DNA of 64,000 nt from the NCBI GenBank assembly GCA_001692895.1, contig KV748229.1, forward strand, positions 123,359 through 187,358. The letters run 5' to 3'. The notes under the pieces are model-generated. The model did not search any database, had not been told where the DNA came from, and worked only from the letters and a program-made list of their open reading frames with translations. How positions within the stretch are numbered: position 1 is the first letter of the stretch; each line of letters begins with the position of its first letter. Below are positions 10,598 to 20,675 of the stretch, one piece after another. The translations under genes were made by a program, and so were the position numbers. This DNA comes from Cenococcum geophilum 1.58 (Eukaryota > Ascomycota > Dothideomycetes > Gloniales > Gloniaceae).

Positions 10598-11054
10598 GTA
10601 AGATTGCGACCGACGAGTTTTTGCGACTGACGATTTTTGCGACNGATGAAAATANAACTAACGAAAATANGACTAACTAATNTAGCCACGACGTCGTTAT
10701 TTATTGCAATAGATAGAGAAATTAAAGAGCTTCTACCTTATAGTATTTTTATAATAACTAGACGTTATAAAAGGGTTGAGATACAGCGTTGTAATAGAAG
10801 AGTCGTCGCCTAACAAGAAACATTGAGTTCTTATATAAAGGGCGCCCATAAGCTCTCAGACCCTTGGGGAGAAATTCCTCTTGGTGTGATCTAATTGGTC
10901 TAGGAGTCCACAGTACTAGGGTAAGGTCCACAAGCGTAGCGCTAGCCCTTAGCTACGTCGTGGCGCAATTTCTCCCCGGGGGTCTGATTCATGAGATAAT
11001 CTATAAACGGGTTGGGCCCAAGCCCGCACGGCAGAAGCTTATCCTTAGGAGACC

Positions 11055-14000
11055 ATGCACTCGACTAATGCCGTCAACCCGGTGCGCGCGCCGCGCCGCT
11101 TCGTCGACCAGCGCGGTAACACGACGCGCGTGACGCGCAAGAGCGCACCCGCCCGCATCACCACGCTGCCGGACTCCACGCTGCAGGTCCCGTACATAGC
11201 ATCTTCCGCCGCCGCCGCAGCAGCAGGAGGAGTCGCTGGGGCGCCGGCAAAGCGTGCGGGCGGCAGGAAGGAGTTTACGTTCAGTCCGGCGGCGACGCCA
11301 AGGGGCCGGGGCAGGCGCAAGCAGGGCTTGAAGGGCCGGCGGGCAGAGCCGCTGGACTTTTCGCAGGAGGTCGAGCTGGACGATGGTGAGGAATCGGATT
11401 CGAGCTATAATAGCTTCACGCTCGAGTTGAAGAAGAAGGAGCTGCTGGGGAAGGACTCGCTGCTGGGGCTTGGCGAGCAGCAGGCGACTGGCGGGCTGGG
11501 TGGTGGCCGCAGTCCGTCGCCGGCTGGGAGTCTCAAGTCGAGTCATGGCAGCCATCCGGCTACGTATCGGGTTTTGAGGTCGCGGTATGAAGGGGATTTG
11601 TTTCGGACGGGGAATTTGACGGCGCAGCTGGTGGTTGCGCCTGAGAGGAGGCCGGGGCAGGCGGAGTCGATGAAGGCGTTGTTTCATTGGATGTGAGTAT
11701 TCTGGCATGAGCGTGTCTGGATTGGGGCTCACAAGCTTTGCTAGACATGTTGAGAACCCTACTATGAATTTTGGTGCTTATATGGTTGGTCAAGCTTGCG
11801 TTTTGAACGATGATTAATATTAGAGCACCGTTAACTGAGCTGATTCAGGATTGTGTGCTACGATGTCCCTATCTAGAAGCTGAGGAAAGGGTGAGCATCA
11901 ATTCAATTCTGAAGTCCGCGCGGGAGAAATCAGACACATCTTTACGTATGCCACCGGGCATGAAGGGCAACTATGTGGAACCTGAGTACTTCGAAGAGAC
12001 GATTCAGACAACCGTCTATGAAGGCCCTCGATCCAAGAGACTGAAAACGCAAATCGTTCGGTGGCTGTCTATTCCTTACTTCTTCCTCGGGACCACCAAC
12101 ACTTCGTCATCTTCGAAGGAGGGTGGCGATGACACTGATATAAAACCCCATTTCTTCGCGACGGGTTTCACTGCGCAGGGAGAATTCTTCCAGGTGGCAC
12201 AACTTTGGTGTTTGGTGCTTGGAGATAGTAGGACGCTTCACTTGTGCATATGTTGAACTACTTGGCTGACTGTGCAGGTCTTATCGTATCGTGCGCTCGC
12301 AGAGCTATACCTGATTTGCCGGGCAAGCTCATAGATATCATAACTCTTCCTCCAGCCGATCCTGCTCATCCGTTGACAGGAGAGCGAGCTCCGGTTATCC
12401 AAGTGTCAGACGGCGGTATCAAGGTCTGGCTGTTGCCTCTTGAGGATTGTGAGACATGGGCGGTGAGTCGTTTTCAATGTATACACCATTCTAACGAGCC
12501 AGGTTACCTACCGGCCATAGCACTGTGGGCCCTTCATTAATTCTTCAGTGATACTAATACCTCTGCCAGGAATTCGCCGCAAATTTTGTGACCTTGGGGT
12601 TCAACCTGGCGGATGGTTGGGAGATCAAATACAAAGATATAGCATTAGACGTTGACGATTGGCCTCGCATTATATCCATTGCTAAGAAGACCTCAATTCG
12701 ATTAGTTTTGAGCAAGAAGTATAGTCATTGTTTACTACATAAAACCACAATCAAATGCTGACTCTGGTAGGGCTCGCGATGATGACGCAGATGTGGATTA
12801 CGAAGGCTCAGATAATGAGTCCGAGGAAGATGTTGGAAGCACCCCAGAAGGGCTCTTTCAATACTCTAAAACCGACGAGGAGACACAGACAGAGTCTCCG
12901 CTCACTCAGCTACATGTCCCAGAACTCTCACTAGCCGGAACAACTCCGACTGAACAGCCAGCCCCAGGAAATGCATCCGGAGACCGAAAATCATCGGCAG
13001 TGTCACTTACTGCTGAGGGTTTTCACGTCTTTACCGTGCTGGCGACTGATTTCGACGCAGGAAGCGTTCCTCAAGTAACTACTCAAACTTCGACTGCCGG
13101 GCCGGGAACTGGGACCACTGCGCGGCAATTCCAAGTGAACGAACAGGTTCTACGGAACGACTTGGCCGAGGTGAACAAATACCTCTCGACCAAGAACTCA
13201 CGGCTGATGGAAAGCGAGAGCTACGCGCAATGTCCCACGAAAACCACCTACGATGTCGAAGCCTCGATCGAACAGCTAAAAGCGCTGCGCGACCAGGACT
13301 CGCGGTACCAGCGAGAATACAACCGGAAGATCGCCTTCGCGCGAGCGGCGCGGGACATCTTCGAGTTCTTCTTCCCGCTGCGGTACGAGAACGTGGTGAC
13401 GCTGAAGTACTGGGGCGCGCTGGACCGCATCATCCGAGCGCAGGGCATCAAGAGAGCGCGCGGCCAGTTCGACGTCGTCGTCAGGGACATATCTAGCCTG
13501 GCGCGCGTGACGAACGAGATCAAGCTGGAGCTGTTCTCCGGCAGGGACGCGCGCGACTACGTCACGACGGTGCCGCACGAGTTCATCCAGGCCTGGATGC
13601 TATGTCTCATGTACTTCATCATGTTCACTACCGAGTACTCGTCCCACTCCGTGAGCCACATCCGTAGATGCAAGGAGCGGCTGCTGCAGGGGAGGGTGAA
13701 GATGATCGAGCGGCTTCAGACTGTCAATATTCATGATATGGAAGCGGTGCTGCCGCTCGGTATCACGTCCTTACTTTTGGGGCAATTGCTGCAGGATAAC
13801 CAGGGCCCGCTGATCCCGGACAGACACCGGTTAACATCGTTCTACTGGGAATACTTGCAAAGCCTCGTGAGTCTAGTCTACTTCACTTGCTCTTCCGTTC
13901 CTTGTTGGGTTCACGCAGCTAACACCGCGCGGACCCAACACGTGCGCGACAAGCCACTAAGCCGCAAATACCAAAACACATTCTCGATCCTAAAAGAGCA

Positions 14001-14514
14001 GCTCGAGACCGTAATCGCGCAGCTCGAAGACCAGCAGCGCGTGCTCGTGGCGCTGGACGACAGCATCAGCGAAGGCGAAACGGCGTCTATCTCCGCGTCT
14101 TCCCTGTCCCCCGCTTCGACGCCGCCGCCGCCGCCCCAGGGCCGCGAGTCGTCGGTAGTCGAGTTCCTGCTACACCAGACGGAGGAGATGCTGCAGAACT
14201 TTGCTGAGATGAGCCGGCGCACCACGGACCTGGAGTCGTGGCACCTGCGCATAATCGACGTCAACAAGGACCGCCAGGAGAGGGCCGCCATGACGTTCAC
14301 GACGGTGACGGTGTTCTTCCTGCCACTGACCACGCTGGCGAGCATTCTAGGCATGAATACGTCTGATATTCGCAATATGAGTGACACGCAGTGGGTGTTT
14401 TGGGCGGTGGCGGCGCCAATGTGTCTGACGGGCGGGGTGTTGTGGCTCGCGTATTTGGGGATGTTCAGGACGTGGAGGAAGGGGAAGAGGAAGGGAGGAC
14501 TTGGGAGATTGTGA
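11055..14514 (+). CDS. CorA-like divalent cation transporter with long N-terminal region
   Basis: Six exons fit consensus splice sites: 11055-11692, 11745-11784, 11849-12227, 12278-12462, 12570-12718 and 12771-14514, giving about 1044 residues. The C-terminus has the CorA hallmark: TM1 ends in the GMN motif (LASILGMNTSD, about residue 995), a short loop follows, then TM2 (WVFWAVAAPMCLTGG) and a basic tail. CorA proteins carry Mg2+ or related cations as pentamers across a membrane. The N-terminal ~200 residues are low-complexity and basic (Ala run, RGRGRRK). The middle contains a conserved-looking block (FHWIHVENPTMNFGAYM, LWCLVLGDSLIVSCARRAI) common to large fungal CorA-like proteins. A stretch near 13870-13920 could hide one more small intron. 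The start ATG lies only ~46 bp after an inverted-repeat element. Confidence 0.88.
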
Positions 14515-15550
14515 AGGGAGTACTAATGTATAATTGATGCTGAGGGATCGGATTGAGCATGATGATGGGTAGGCATGATCAGCCCGGGCGATGGTTCAGA
14601 CGTAGTTAGCATGCAAAAGTCAAAGAAGAGAATTGGCACGGCAGAAGTCAAAAAAAGAAAATCAGCATGGCGATATCTGGAGAGGATATGTGGCTAGTCC
14701 CTCCCCTCCACGTGGTGTCCGTGATTGATATAGCCGTAAGAAATGAATGCTGCGGGGCTGAGTGCCGAGCTACGTGGAGCGTGAGGTATGGAGCCGAGAG
14801 AGGATATTCCCGCGTCAATATATTGATTTCGAGATATCAAGTAGATATACTCTTTGCTCAAGTCCAATTTCTAGGATTGCGCAAAGGGGAGAGTTTATGT
14901 TTCTTAGGATTCTGTCGGTGTAGATGTGGAACTGGCGGTAAACAAGGGTTTGTGTGATGGGACTGGTGGCGCGTGCAGCATGCGAACACACGGCGCAGGC
15001 TTCGCGATAGCTCTTCTGTATTCCCACGGTATTTGATATGTTGATCGCAGAAGTTCTTGTGTTTCATTGAATAGGTAAATGCCTTGGTAGAAGTAGATGA
15101 CGTTTCGTTGTCGCGGTGGTCAAGGGTCGAGCGGCGACTTTCCCTTGGTTTTCAAGCCCCTGCCAGCAGCTAAACCAGCCACCCAAGCTGCCAGCCAACC
15201 CCAGCCATCCCGAGCCATCCCACTTTTCTGCACGCCCAACCACGCCAACCACCATAAAACAGCTATGTCAAACCTTCAGCGTGCAGCTCACTACTGCATC
15301 TACTGCAACTGCTGTCTCCCACTTCAATTCCTCTCTTCCACCTCCCACCTACCTCCTCCACACTTTCAAAGCAATTGCCACTTGCACTGCACTCTCACTA
15401 CAATCGCCCATAGCTACGCCTATCAGCTATCGATACGACACGCCGCTCTAGCAAGGAATTCCTAGGGAGTCAGTATAGCAGAGACGTCGATATTGCGTTT
15501 CGCAGCCACGACCACGGTATAACCAGCAACTGGAGGGGACTAGACACTGT
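14515..15550. other. Intergenic, promoter of following gene
   Basis: No recognisable gene. 15100-15450 is C/CT-rich on the plus strand, typical of fungal promoters and 5' UTRs, and probably belongs to the coiled-coil gene downstream. Confidence 0.5.
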
Positions 15551-17422
15551 ATGCCTCTGAGAGAGACCATCCCTTGGATCCCCAGTGGAACCGCTGTGTC
15601 GCACAGCGCAAGCATTCCACACGGACATTCGACATCCAGACAACCTATACAGAAAGGAACCATGTTTAACAATCCACCCCATGCCGCCCGTTGGCAACCA
15701 CCACCGCCGCTTCCACCCCAGGCCTCTCATGCAACCCTCTGCTCTCTACGAGGAGAGTCGAGACCACACCCGCTAAGGCAGAACCCGCCCTCCGTCAGGG
15801 GATCTTTTGACGAAGTCGTCTTCGAAGATATTCACCTCGCACCACCACCCTCCGCACTTACCTCAACCCACTATGACCCGGAGCCTGCCTCGCCCCTGGA
15901 TGACTACAATTCTGCGACACGCGGCCACCAGAGGTCTTTGACGGATACATTCTTCGAGAACTGCAGACCGCTAGTGACCAGAGCTGCATCGTCGCTACAA
16001 CAAACCTCCAAGACATCATTCCACTCGCCGACAAAGTCTCTCGCGAGCTTCATACCCTCCCGCAGCGCCGCCACCACTGCTACTTCTGACGCAGAAGCAC
16101 ACGCAGGCCAAGCGAAGCTGCGTGGCACCAAGATCTTCAGCGACTGGTTCAACGGGTCCTCCGCACCCGTCGCCGTGGGTGTCGCTCCGCCGTCCCCTAC
16201 AAAAGACCACGCCGACCACACCGACGACGAAGAAGACGAAGACGAAGAGCAGCACGAGGAGACCGAAGACACTATCGCCATGCCAACCCACACCCTAACC
16301 CGCCCTCCGCCAGGGACCCGCATTACCACCACGACCGTCCCAGCCGCACCCATAGCCGCAAAGCGTCCCACCACCTCCGGCACCTCTAACCCCACCAGCA
16401 AATTCTCCTGGCTCCTAAACGCCAACAAGCCCTCCACCCCTTCCCAACCCACCACCAGCACAACCACCCCATCAACAACAAACTACCACAACCCCACCGA
16501 CCCCCTCCTCACCCTCTCCATCCCCCACGCCCTCTTCCCCCACGACGCCATCGACCCCCTCGCGCCCTCCTCCTTCCACGACCTCCTCAGCACCGCCGAA
16601 GCCCTCCTCTCCCGCTACCAAACCTCCTACCGCACCCTCTCCACCGCCCTCGCCGATGCCCGCGCCGAGCAGTCCGCCCTCGCCGACGAGCTCGACGAGG
16701 CGGACACCCGCGTCCGCTGCCTCAAGACCCAGCTCGCGGACTCCGCCGCCCGCGCCATCGAGCAGGACGCGCAGATGGCGCGGCTAGCGGCCGAAGTGCG
16801 CAGGGAGAGGGAGGGCAGGCGCGAGGACGAGGAGCGCAGGAAGAGGAGCGTGGCCTTGGTCAGGGGTCCGGCGTGCCGGTCGTGCGCGCACTCGCCGCTA
16901 GCGCGCGAGCCCGTGGTGGTGTGCGCGGAGGAGGAGCGCGAGACGCCGCGGGCCGCCAAGCGCGTCAGCGGCGCGGGGAGCTGCGTCAGCGACTCGGGCT
17001 TCGAGAGCGAGGGCGAGAGCGAGGCCGGGAGCGTGTTTTCGCGCGGCCAGGGCGCGGTCTCGCCGGTTGGGACGGCGCTGTCGTCGGCGGGCTCGGTGGC
17101 GGATCCGGAGGAGCGCGAGAGGGAGCGCGAGCGCGAACGTGAACGCGAACGCGAACGCACGCCTATCACCGCGCCGCGCCCCCGCCCGATGCAGCGCCGC
17201 TCGACGTACGATAAGGTGCGTGCGGGCTTGGCGCATGAGGTCGAGGGTCGCGGGTGGGGTTGCGCGAACTGTGAAGGTGGGGCGCAGAGTGCGGTTTGGG
17301 GGCGGCTGGCGAAGGAGCGGGAGCAGAATGGCGCGTTGAAGCGGAGAGTGCAGGAGTTGGAGGGCGCGGTGGAGGGGTGCTTGGATTTGGTGAACGGGCC
17401 GTGGGGGTTGGGTGGGTTGTGA
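15551..17422 (+). CDS. Hypothetical coiled-coil protein with acidic and RE-repeat tracts
   Basis: This is a single-exon frame of 623 residues. A second ATG at 15662 (residue 38, MFNNPPHAARW) may be the true start, because the first 37 residues have no special character. Visible parts are: Ser/Thr/Pro-rich N-terminal third; an acidic run DDEEDEDEEQHEETED (~225-240); a Thr/Pro-rich linker; a heptad-like helical segment (~355-425, SALADELDEADTRVRCLKTQL); a Cys pair CRSC; a simple (RE)n run near 530-545; and a conserved-looking end with CANCEGG, WGRLAKEREQN and VQELEGAVEGCLDLVNG. Similar proteins seem to occur in other Pezizomycotina, but I know no function. The coding region becomes very GC-rich (Arg/Ala codons) in its last third. 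Confidence 0.75.
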   Translation: MPLRETIPWIPSGTAVSHSASIPHGHSTSRQPIQKGTMFNNPPHAARWQPPPPLPPQASHATLCSLRGESRPHPLRQNPPSVRGSFDEVVFEDIHLAPPPSALTSTHYDPEPASPLDDYNSATRGHQRSLTDTFFENCRPLVTRAASSLQQTSKTSFHSPTKSLASFIPSRSAATTATSDAEAHAGQAKLRGTKIFSDWFNGSSAPVAVGVAPPSPTKDHADHTDDEEDEDEEQHEETEDTIAMPTHTLTRPPPGTRITTTTVPAAPIAAKRPTTSGTSNPTSKFSWLLNANKPSTPSQPTTSTTTPSTTNYHNPTDPLLTLSIPHALFPHDAIDPLAPSSFHDLLSTAEALLSRYQTSYRTLSTALADARAEQSALADELDEADTRVRCLKTQLADSAARAIEQDAQMARLAAEVRREREGRREDEERRKRSVALVRGPACRSCAHSPLAREPVVVCAEEERETPRAAKRVSGAGSCVSDSGFESEGESEAGSVFSRGQGAVSPVGTALSSAGSVADPEERERERERERERERERTPITAPRPRPMQRRSTYDKVRAGLAHEVEGRGWGCANCEGGAQSAVWGRLAKEREQNGALKRRVQELEGAVEGCLDLVNGPWGLGGL

Positions 17423-17962
17423 TGATGACGATTATGACGGATGAGGAGAGTGATGATGGGTGATGATAATGTTGATACTGATACTGATACTGATACTGAC
17501 GGCTGATGTTGACGCTGATGGGTTTTACGGTTTTGGGATAAAGGGAGTTGGATGGTCGGCTTTTTCGGATTTGTTGCTTTCATGCTAGATTGGAACGCAT
17601 CGGACTCGCTGTCCTTGGTTCTTTTTATCTTTCACGGCGACGACGGGCAAGAATTGGATGCATTTTCATGAGCGTAGAACGCTCCCTTGGAGTCTAGCAT
17701 CAGAAAACGGACGGGATGTATGCCTAGATTGTTTAGATAATTTCTTGGAGAATATATATTCTTGTTCCTAAAATGGATATGTACCCATATCTGGCATTGA
17801 ATTGGCTGTACTTTCGCTCGCAGAAAGTTCGGTGCAAATGCAGACGGTTTTGGCACACAGGCTTGCATTCTTTTATGTCTTCCTGCACAGGAGGCTGGTC
17901 CGTCAGTATATCTTCCTCTTCCCCTTAGTGACAGCCCCTTACAGTAGGGCTGTATGTATTTT
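17423..17962. other. Intergenic 3' flank
   Basis: Contains a short TGATAC hexamer repeat near 17474-17500. A small hairpin with the stem ACAGCCC/GGGCTGT lies at about 17930-17953. No gene seen. Confidence 0.5.
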
Positions 17963-18090
17963 TATCCCTTAACACGCTTACGTCCTAAGGTCAAGTGGTC
18001 CGTGCAGAGCACCGTATAGCGTTATTTAATTGATTTAATTGGTTGGTTCTTATCAATAACGGTAGGACGCAAACCAGCGTGTAAGGGATA
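17963..18090. mobile_element. Candidate MITE with imperfect terminal inverted repeats
   Basis: TATCCCTTAACACGCT..CGTCCTA at 17963-17987 matches in inverse TAGGACG..AGCGTGTAAGGGATA at 18063-18090, with a 3-4 base gap. The ~128-bp element is AT-rich inside and non-coding. A target duplication is not clear, so the superfamily is left open. Confidence 0.5.
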
Positions 18091-18396
18091 CAAGGCTTTT
18101 AGCACATCCACGATATTATCACCGAAGCCTTTTTTCTTGACGAGCAACTACTGGAGTTGTATGACATGTCCGGAGAGAATTATTCCTGCTGACAGCGAAG
18201 CACATCGCCATTCTCTTCCGCCGTGTTTGCTTCCAATCATTATATTTTTATCATCTCATTAAGCCATCACCACCAACACCCACCATTAGCAAAATAAGCT
18301 TATTCCGGCAATTAATTACCTTCTTGTCAAGGCTGAAAACGGCTTCGCGCCAAGCAAAACCTCGGAAGAAGGTCTGGCCCCGAGGCAACTTCAAGC
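18091..18396. other. Intergenic; upstream region of BTB gene
   Basis: No gene. CT- and CACCA-rich stretches before 18397 are consistent with a fungal promoter. Confidence 0.45.
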
Positions 18397-19511
18397 ATGC
18401 ATTTTGTAATCGAGCGCGGGATTGTTAGTCATACAATCAGAATGGAAGACCGCACATTCGACCCGAATGGGGATATTACCTTGATCATGAGGAGTCACCT
18501 AGAAGATGATCAGACTTCGGAACGCACTACCACTACAGAGAGCGTAATTGAGAGCACTCCGATGCATGTCCGCATGCTCGTGTCATCAAAGCACTTAGTC
18601 CTCGCCTCGTCGGTGTTTGGAGCCATGCTTCAAGGTCGTTTCAACGAAGGTCAAACACTTCGATCTGCAGGTTACTTGGAGCTCCCCCTTCCAGATGATG
18701 ACCCGGTCGCTTTCTCGATTCTCCTGGACGTGATTCACGGGCATACAAGAAAAGTTCCACGTAAGATTGACTTTGAATTGTTGATACAGATATCGATTCT
18801 GGTAGATAAATATCAGCTGCAGGAAGTAGTGGAAGTGTTCTCCGATGGTTGGGTTCAAGCTTTAAGCCGGGAGGTCCCAGCAAGTCTAACTGCGGATTTG
18901 ATTCATTGGCTCTGTATTTTCTGGGTCTTTGGGCAGTCAGATAAATTCAAGCTTATGACGCGGATCATGGAGAGAGAGAGCGGTGGGACAATATGGACTG
19001 AGGACCTTCCAATCCCACCTGCAGTTCTTGGTACGTTCTTTGGGGGTGGTCTGAACTTCACATTATACTAACTATTGTAGATGCAATCGAGAATAAGAGG
19101 CAGGGAGTGATCGCAAGTGCTATCTCTATGCTCACAGACCTCATCACAAATTATCAGAACTCAACCCCTCGCTGTCCACGTAGCGGCGATAACGCCTTTA
19201 AGTGTGATGCAATGGTGCTAGGAGCGCTTATTAAGAGTTCCATCAGCATTGGGCTATGGCCACCGCCTGCTCCACCATTCACTGGTATTTCATTTTGCGC
19301 CTTGAGTGGGCAGATTCACCAAATGAAGGTTCCGACTTTGTGTGATACAATTGGTCAGACAGAAGGATGGTATGGTTCTAGGGGTGATTATCCTTATTAT
19401 GATAGGGGTGAATTGCCTGCCCATATCGGCATTAAAGAATCAATTGAGGCATCTTTCAGAAGTCTTGAGGATCAGCTATGCGGACTTGATATCAGTACTT
19501 TCAAAGCTTAA
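18397..19511 (+). CDS. BTB/POZ-like domain protein
   Basis: Two exons, 18397-19030 and 19081-19511, are joined by a 50-bp GT..AG intron with a clear branch site (TACTAACTATTGTAG), giving 354 residues. The N-terminal half has the fungal BTB pattern: FDPNGDITLIM, then VRMLVSSKHLVLASSVFGAML, then DPVAFSILLDVIHG and LLIQISILVDKYQLQEVVE. The C-terminal half (from DAIENKRQGVIASAISML) is typical of fungal BTB proteins of unknown role. It has Cys residues (CPRSGDNAFKCDAMVLG) that could bind metal. BTB domains mediate dimerisation or recruit cullin-3; no partner domain is visible here. A second Met at residue 16 is an alternative start. Confidence 0.82.
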
Positions 19512-19564
19512 ATCAAATGTGTTCTGCCTCCTGAGAACATGTTTGGGCGATCGTCAACCAGGTC

Positions 19565-20285
19565 CTATGAAATAGTTCCATGTATCTTCACAGCATGATT
19601 TCGAAAAAGAATTTTGTGTTGCAGTGAGATCTTACAAAGATTGCATATGATCTCTTCACCCTCCTTGAGATTGGATATGTGCTTCCGTCGGAAATGCTTG
19701 CTTAGGTCACCGGAAGTGTTAAAAGAATGGATACGCTTGCTCATTGGCAAATTTTGGTTGCCTGGACAGAGAAAACAAATCGTGTCTCTTCTCCTGGTAG
19801 ACTGATAGCTTTGCAATGTCGAATGCTTGATGCCAGGCCTCTTTGGCCGGGATTGGACTCGCTTTTCTAGTAGGTAGCCTCCCACGTGATCAGGCAGTAG
19901 CTCCCCCTTCCTGGAACTTGCAGTAGGCAGCGACTACATTAATGGGAGCATTGCGCCGGCGAAACTCCTCTTCCAAGGTCGTTCCTGGCAGTGTCATCAT
20001 TGTCTCGACCAAGCACCTCGGCCAAGTCCAAGGTGGTCTTCGCGTCCTGGTCGGACTTGAGTCCGGAGAGCTGCAGCTCGACCCCATTGACCGGGTGTCC
20101 TAGATCCCACGTCTCTTGAAGTTACTCTAGGAGTGCGGTTCCCGTAGCCTCTCACTAACGATCTCACCGCTGAGGATTCGGTAACCAGGCTGTTTCGTAA
20201 CTGTGCCTGCGAAGCGGCGTTTCCACTTCTCCCGCTGTATAACAAGCTGGCGGATGCGGGGATGCTCATTAACCGACTGGGATTG
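19565..20285 (-). pseudogene. DUF3435-like protein C-terminus with C2H2 fingers (relic)
   Basis: On the minus strand 19565-19885 is open and shows ICFLCPGN..GDLSKHFRRKH and then ICNLCKISLQHKILFRNHAVKIHGT, two C2H2-like fingers. This matches the tail seen in fungal DUF3435 (FluG-domain annotated) proteins as I recall them. Upstream, broken frames give NEHPRIRQLVIQREKWKRRF and PVNGVELQLSGLKSDQDAKT, which resemble the preceding region of the same family. Stops and frame changes (near 20110-20150 and 19890-19990) make it a pseudogene. The family is related to tyrosine-recombinase proteins, including captains of large fungal transposons, but the catalytic part is not present here, so no mobility claim can be made. 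Confidence 0.5.
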
Positions 20286-20675
20286 CTCGAGCGTGAGTTC
20301 TTACGGCCGGTTGGGATCGATCCTTTAAGTTCTAGACACTATTATTTAAAATATCTAATAATCGAGAGTAGTTTCTTATCGTATATCTTATGGTTTAACT
20401 CTATAGGGCCGAGTCTTTAGAAGAGAAAAGTGTCAGGTGAAACCACAGTAGATAGCTAGCATAACGCACCTTAGACTGTGATATTCTTAATTTTTTCGCC
20501 ATTTCCCATCTAGCGAGTGAATATCTACACTCTCGCACGTACATTTCAGTCCGGCGGATTTCCTGGCTTCTGGCCATAGACGACCGTCCTGGTAATGGCT
20601 GTCAGGTGGGCCTGTACATGGTATGAGGATGCTGGGAGGAGGTTGTGGAGGTGACAGCAGCGATAAAAGGTACAC
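20286..20675. other. Intergenic
   Basis: AT-rich segment with no gene, followed by the 3' flank of the methyltransferase on the minus strand. Confidence 0.45.

Larger units (their letters stand above)
9673..11008. mobile_element. Nested inverted-repeat element, AT-rich core
   Basis: An outer 27-bp inverted repeat lies at 9673-9699 and 10982-11008 (24 of 27 match; the differences are C/T or G/A). An inner perfect 19-bp repeat, GTCTGAGAGCTTATGGGCG, lies at 9833-9851 and 10843-10861. Between outer and inner arms each side is itself bounded by short inverted repeats: CAGACGCTCCG..CGGAGCGTCTG on the left (9695-9837), and CAGAC..TTGGGGAGAAATT against AATTTCTCCCC..GTCTG on the right (10857-10986). 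The core holds RIP-like AT-rich DNA, a ~128-bp direct repeat and the 12-bp satellite. No transposase or clear target duplication was found, so the superfamily is unknown. It could be one foldback element or two nested insertions. Confidence 0.7.

Noticed and set aside
11001..11732. 243-codon minus-strand frame antisense to the CorA gene
   Set aside because: A shadow of GC-rich coding sequence; Arg/Leu/Pro-rich with no domain.
13867..13918. Possible intron GTGAGT..CACGCAG in CorA exon 6
   Set aside because: Removing these 52 bases breaks the frame before QHVRDKPLSRKYQ; left unspliced, with uncertainty noted.
13911..14387. Minus-strand frame inside the CorA gene
   Set aside because: Antisense shadow of the conserved C-terminal domain.
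15097..15465. Two overlapping plus-strand frames before the coiled-coil gene
   Set aside because: C-rich promoter/5' UTR sequence; His/Ser/Pro-rich frames without motif.
16627..17583. 318-codon minus-strand frame opposite the coiled-coil gene
   Set aside because: Shadow of GC-rich codons; Ser/Arg repeats mirror the sense-strand RE run.
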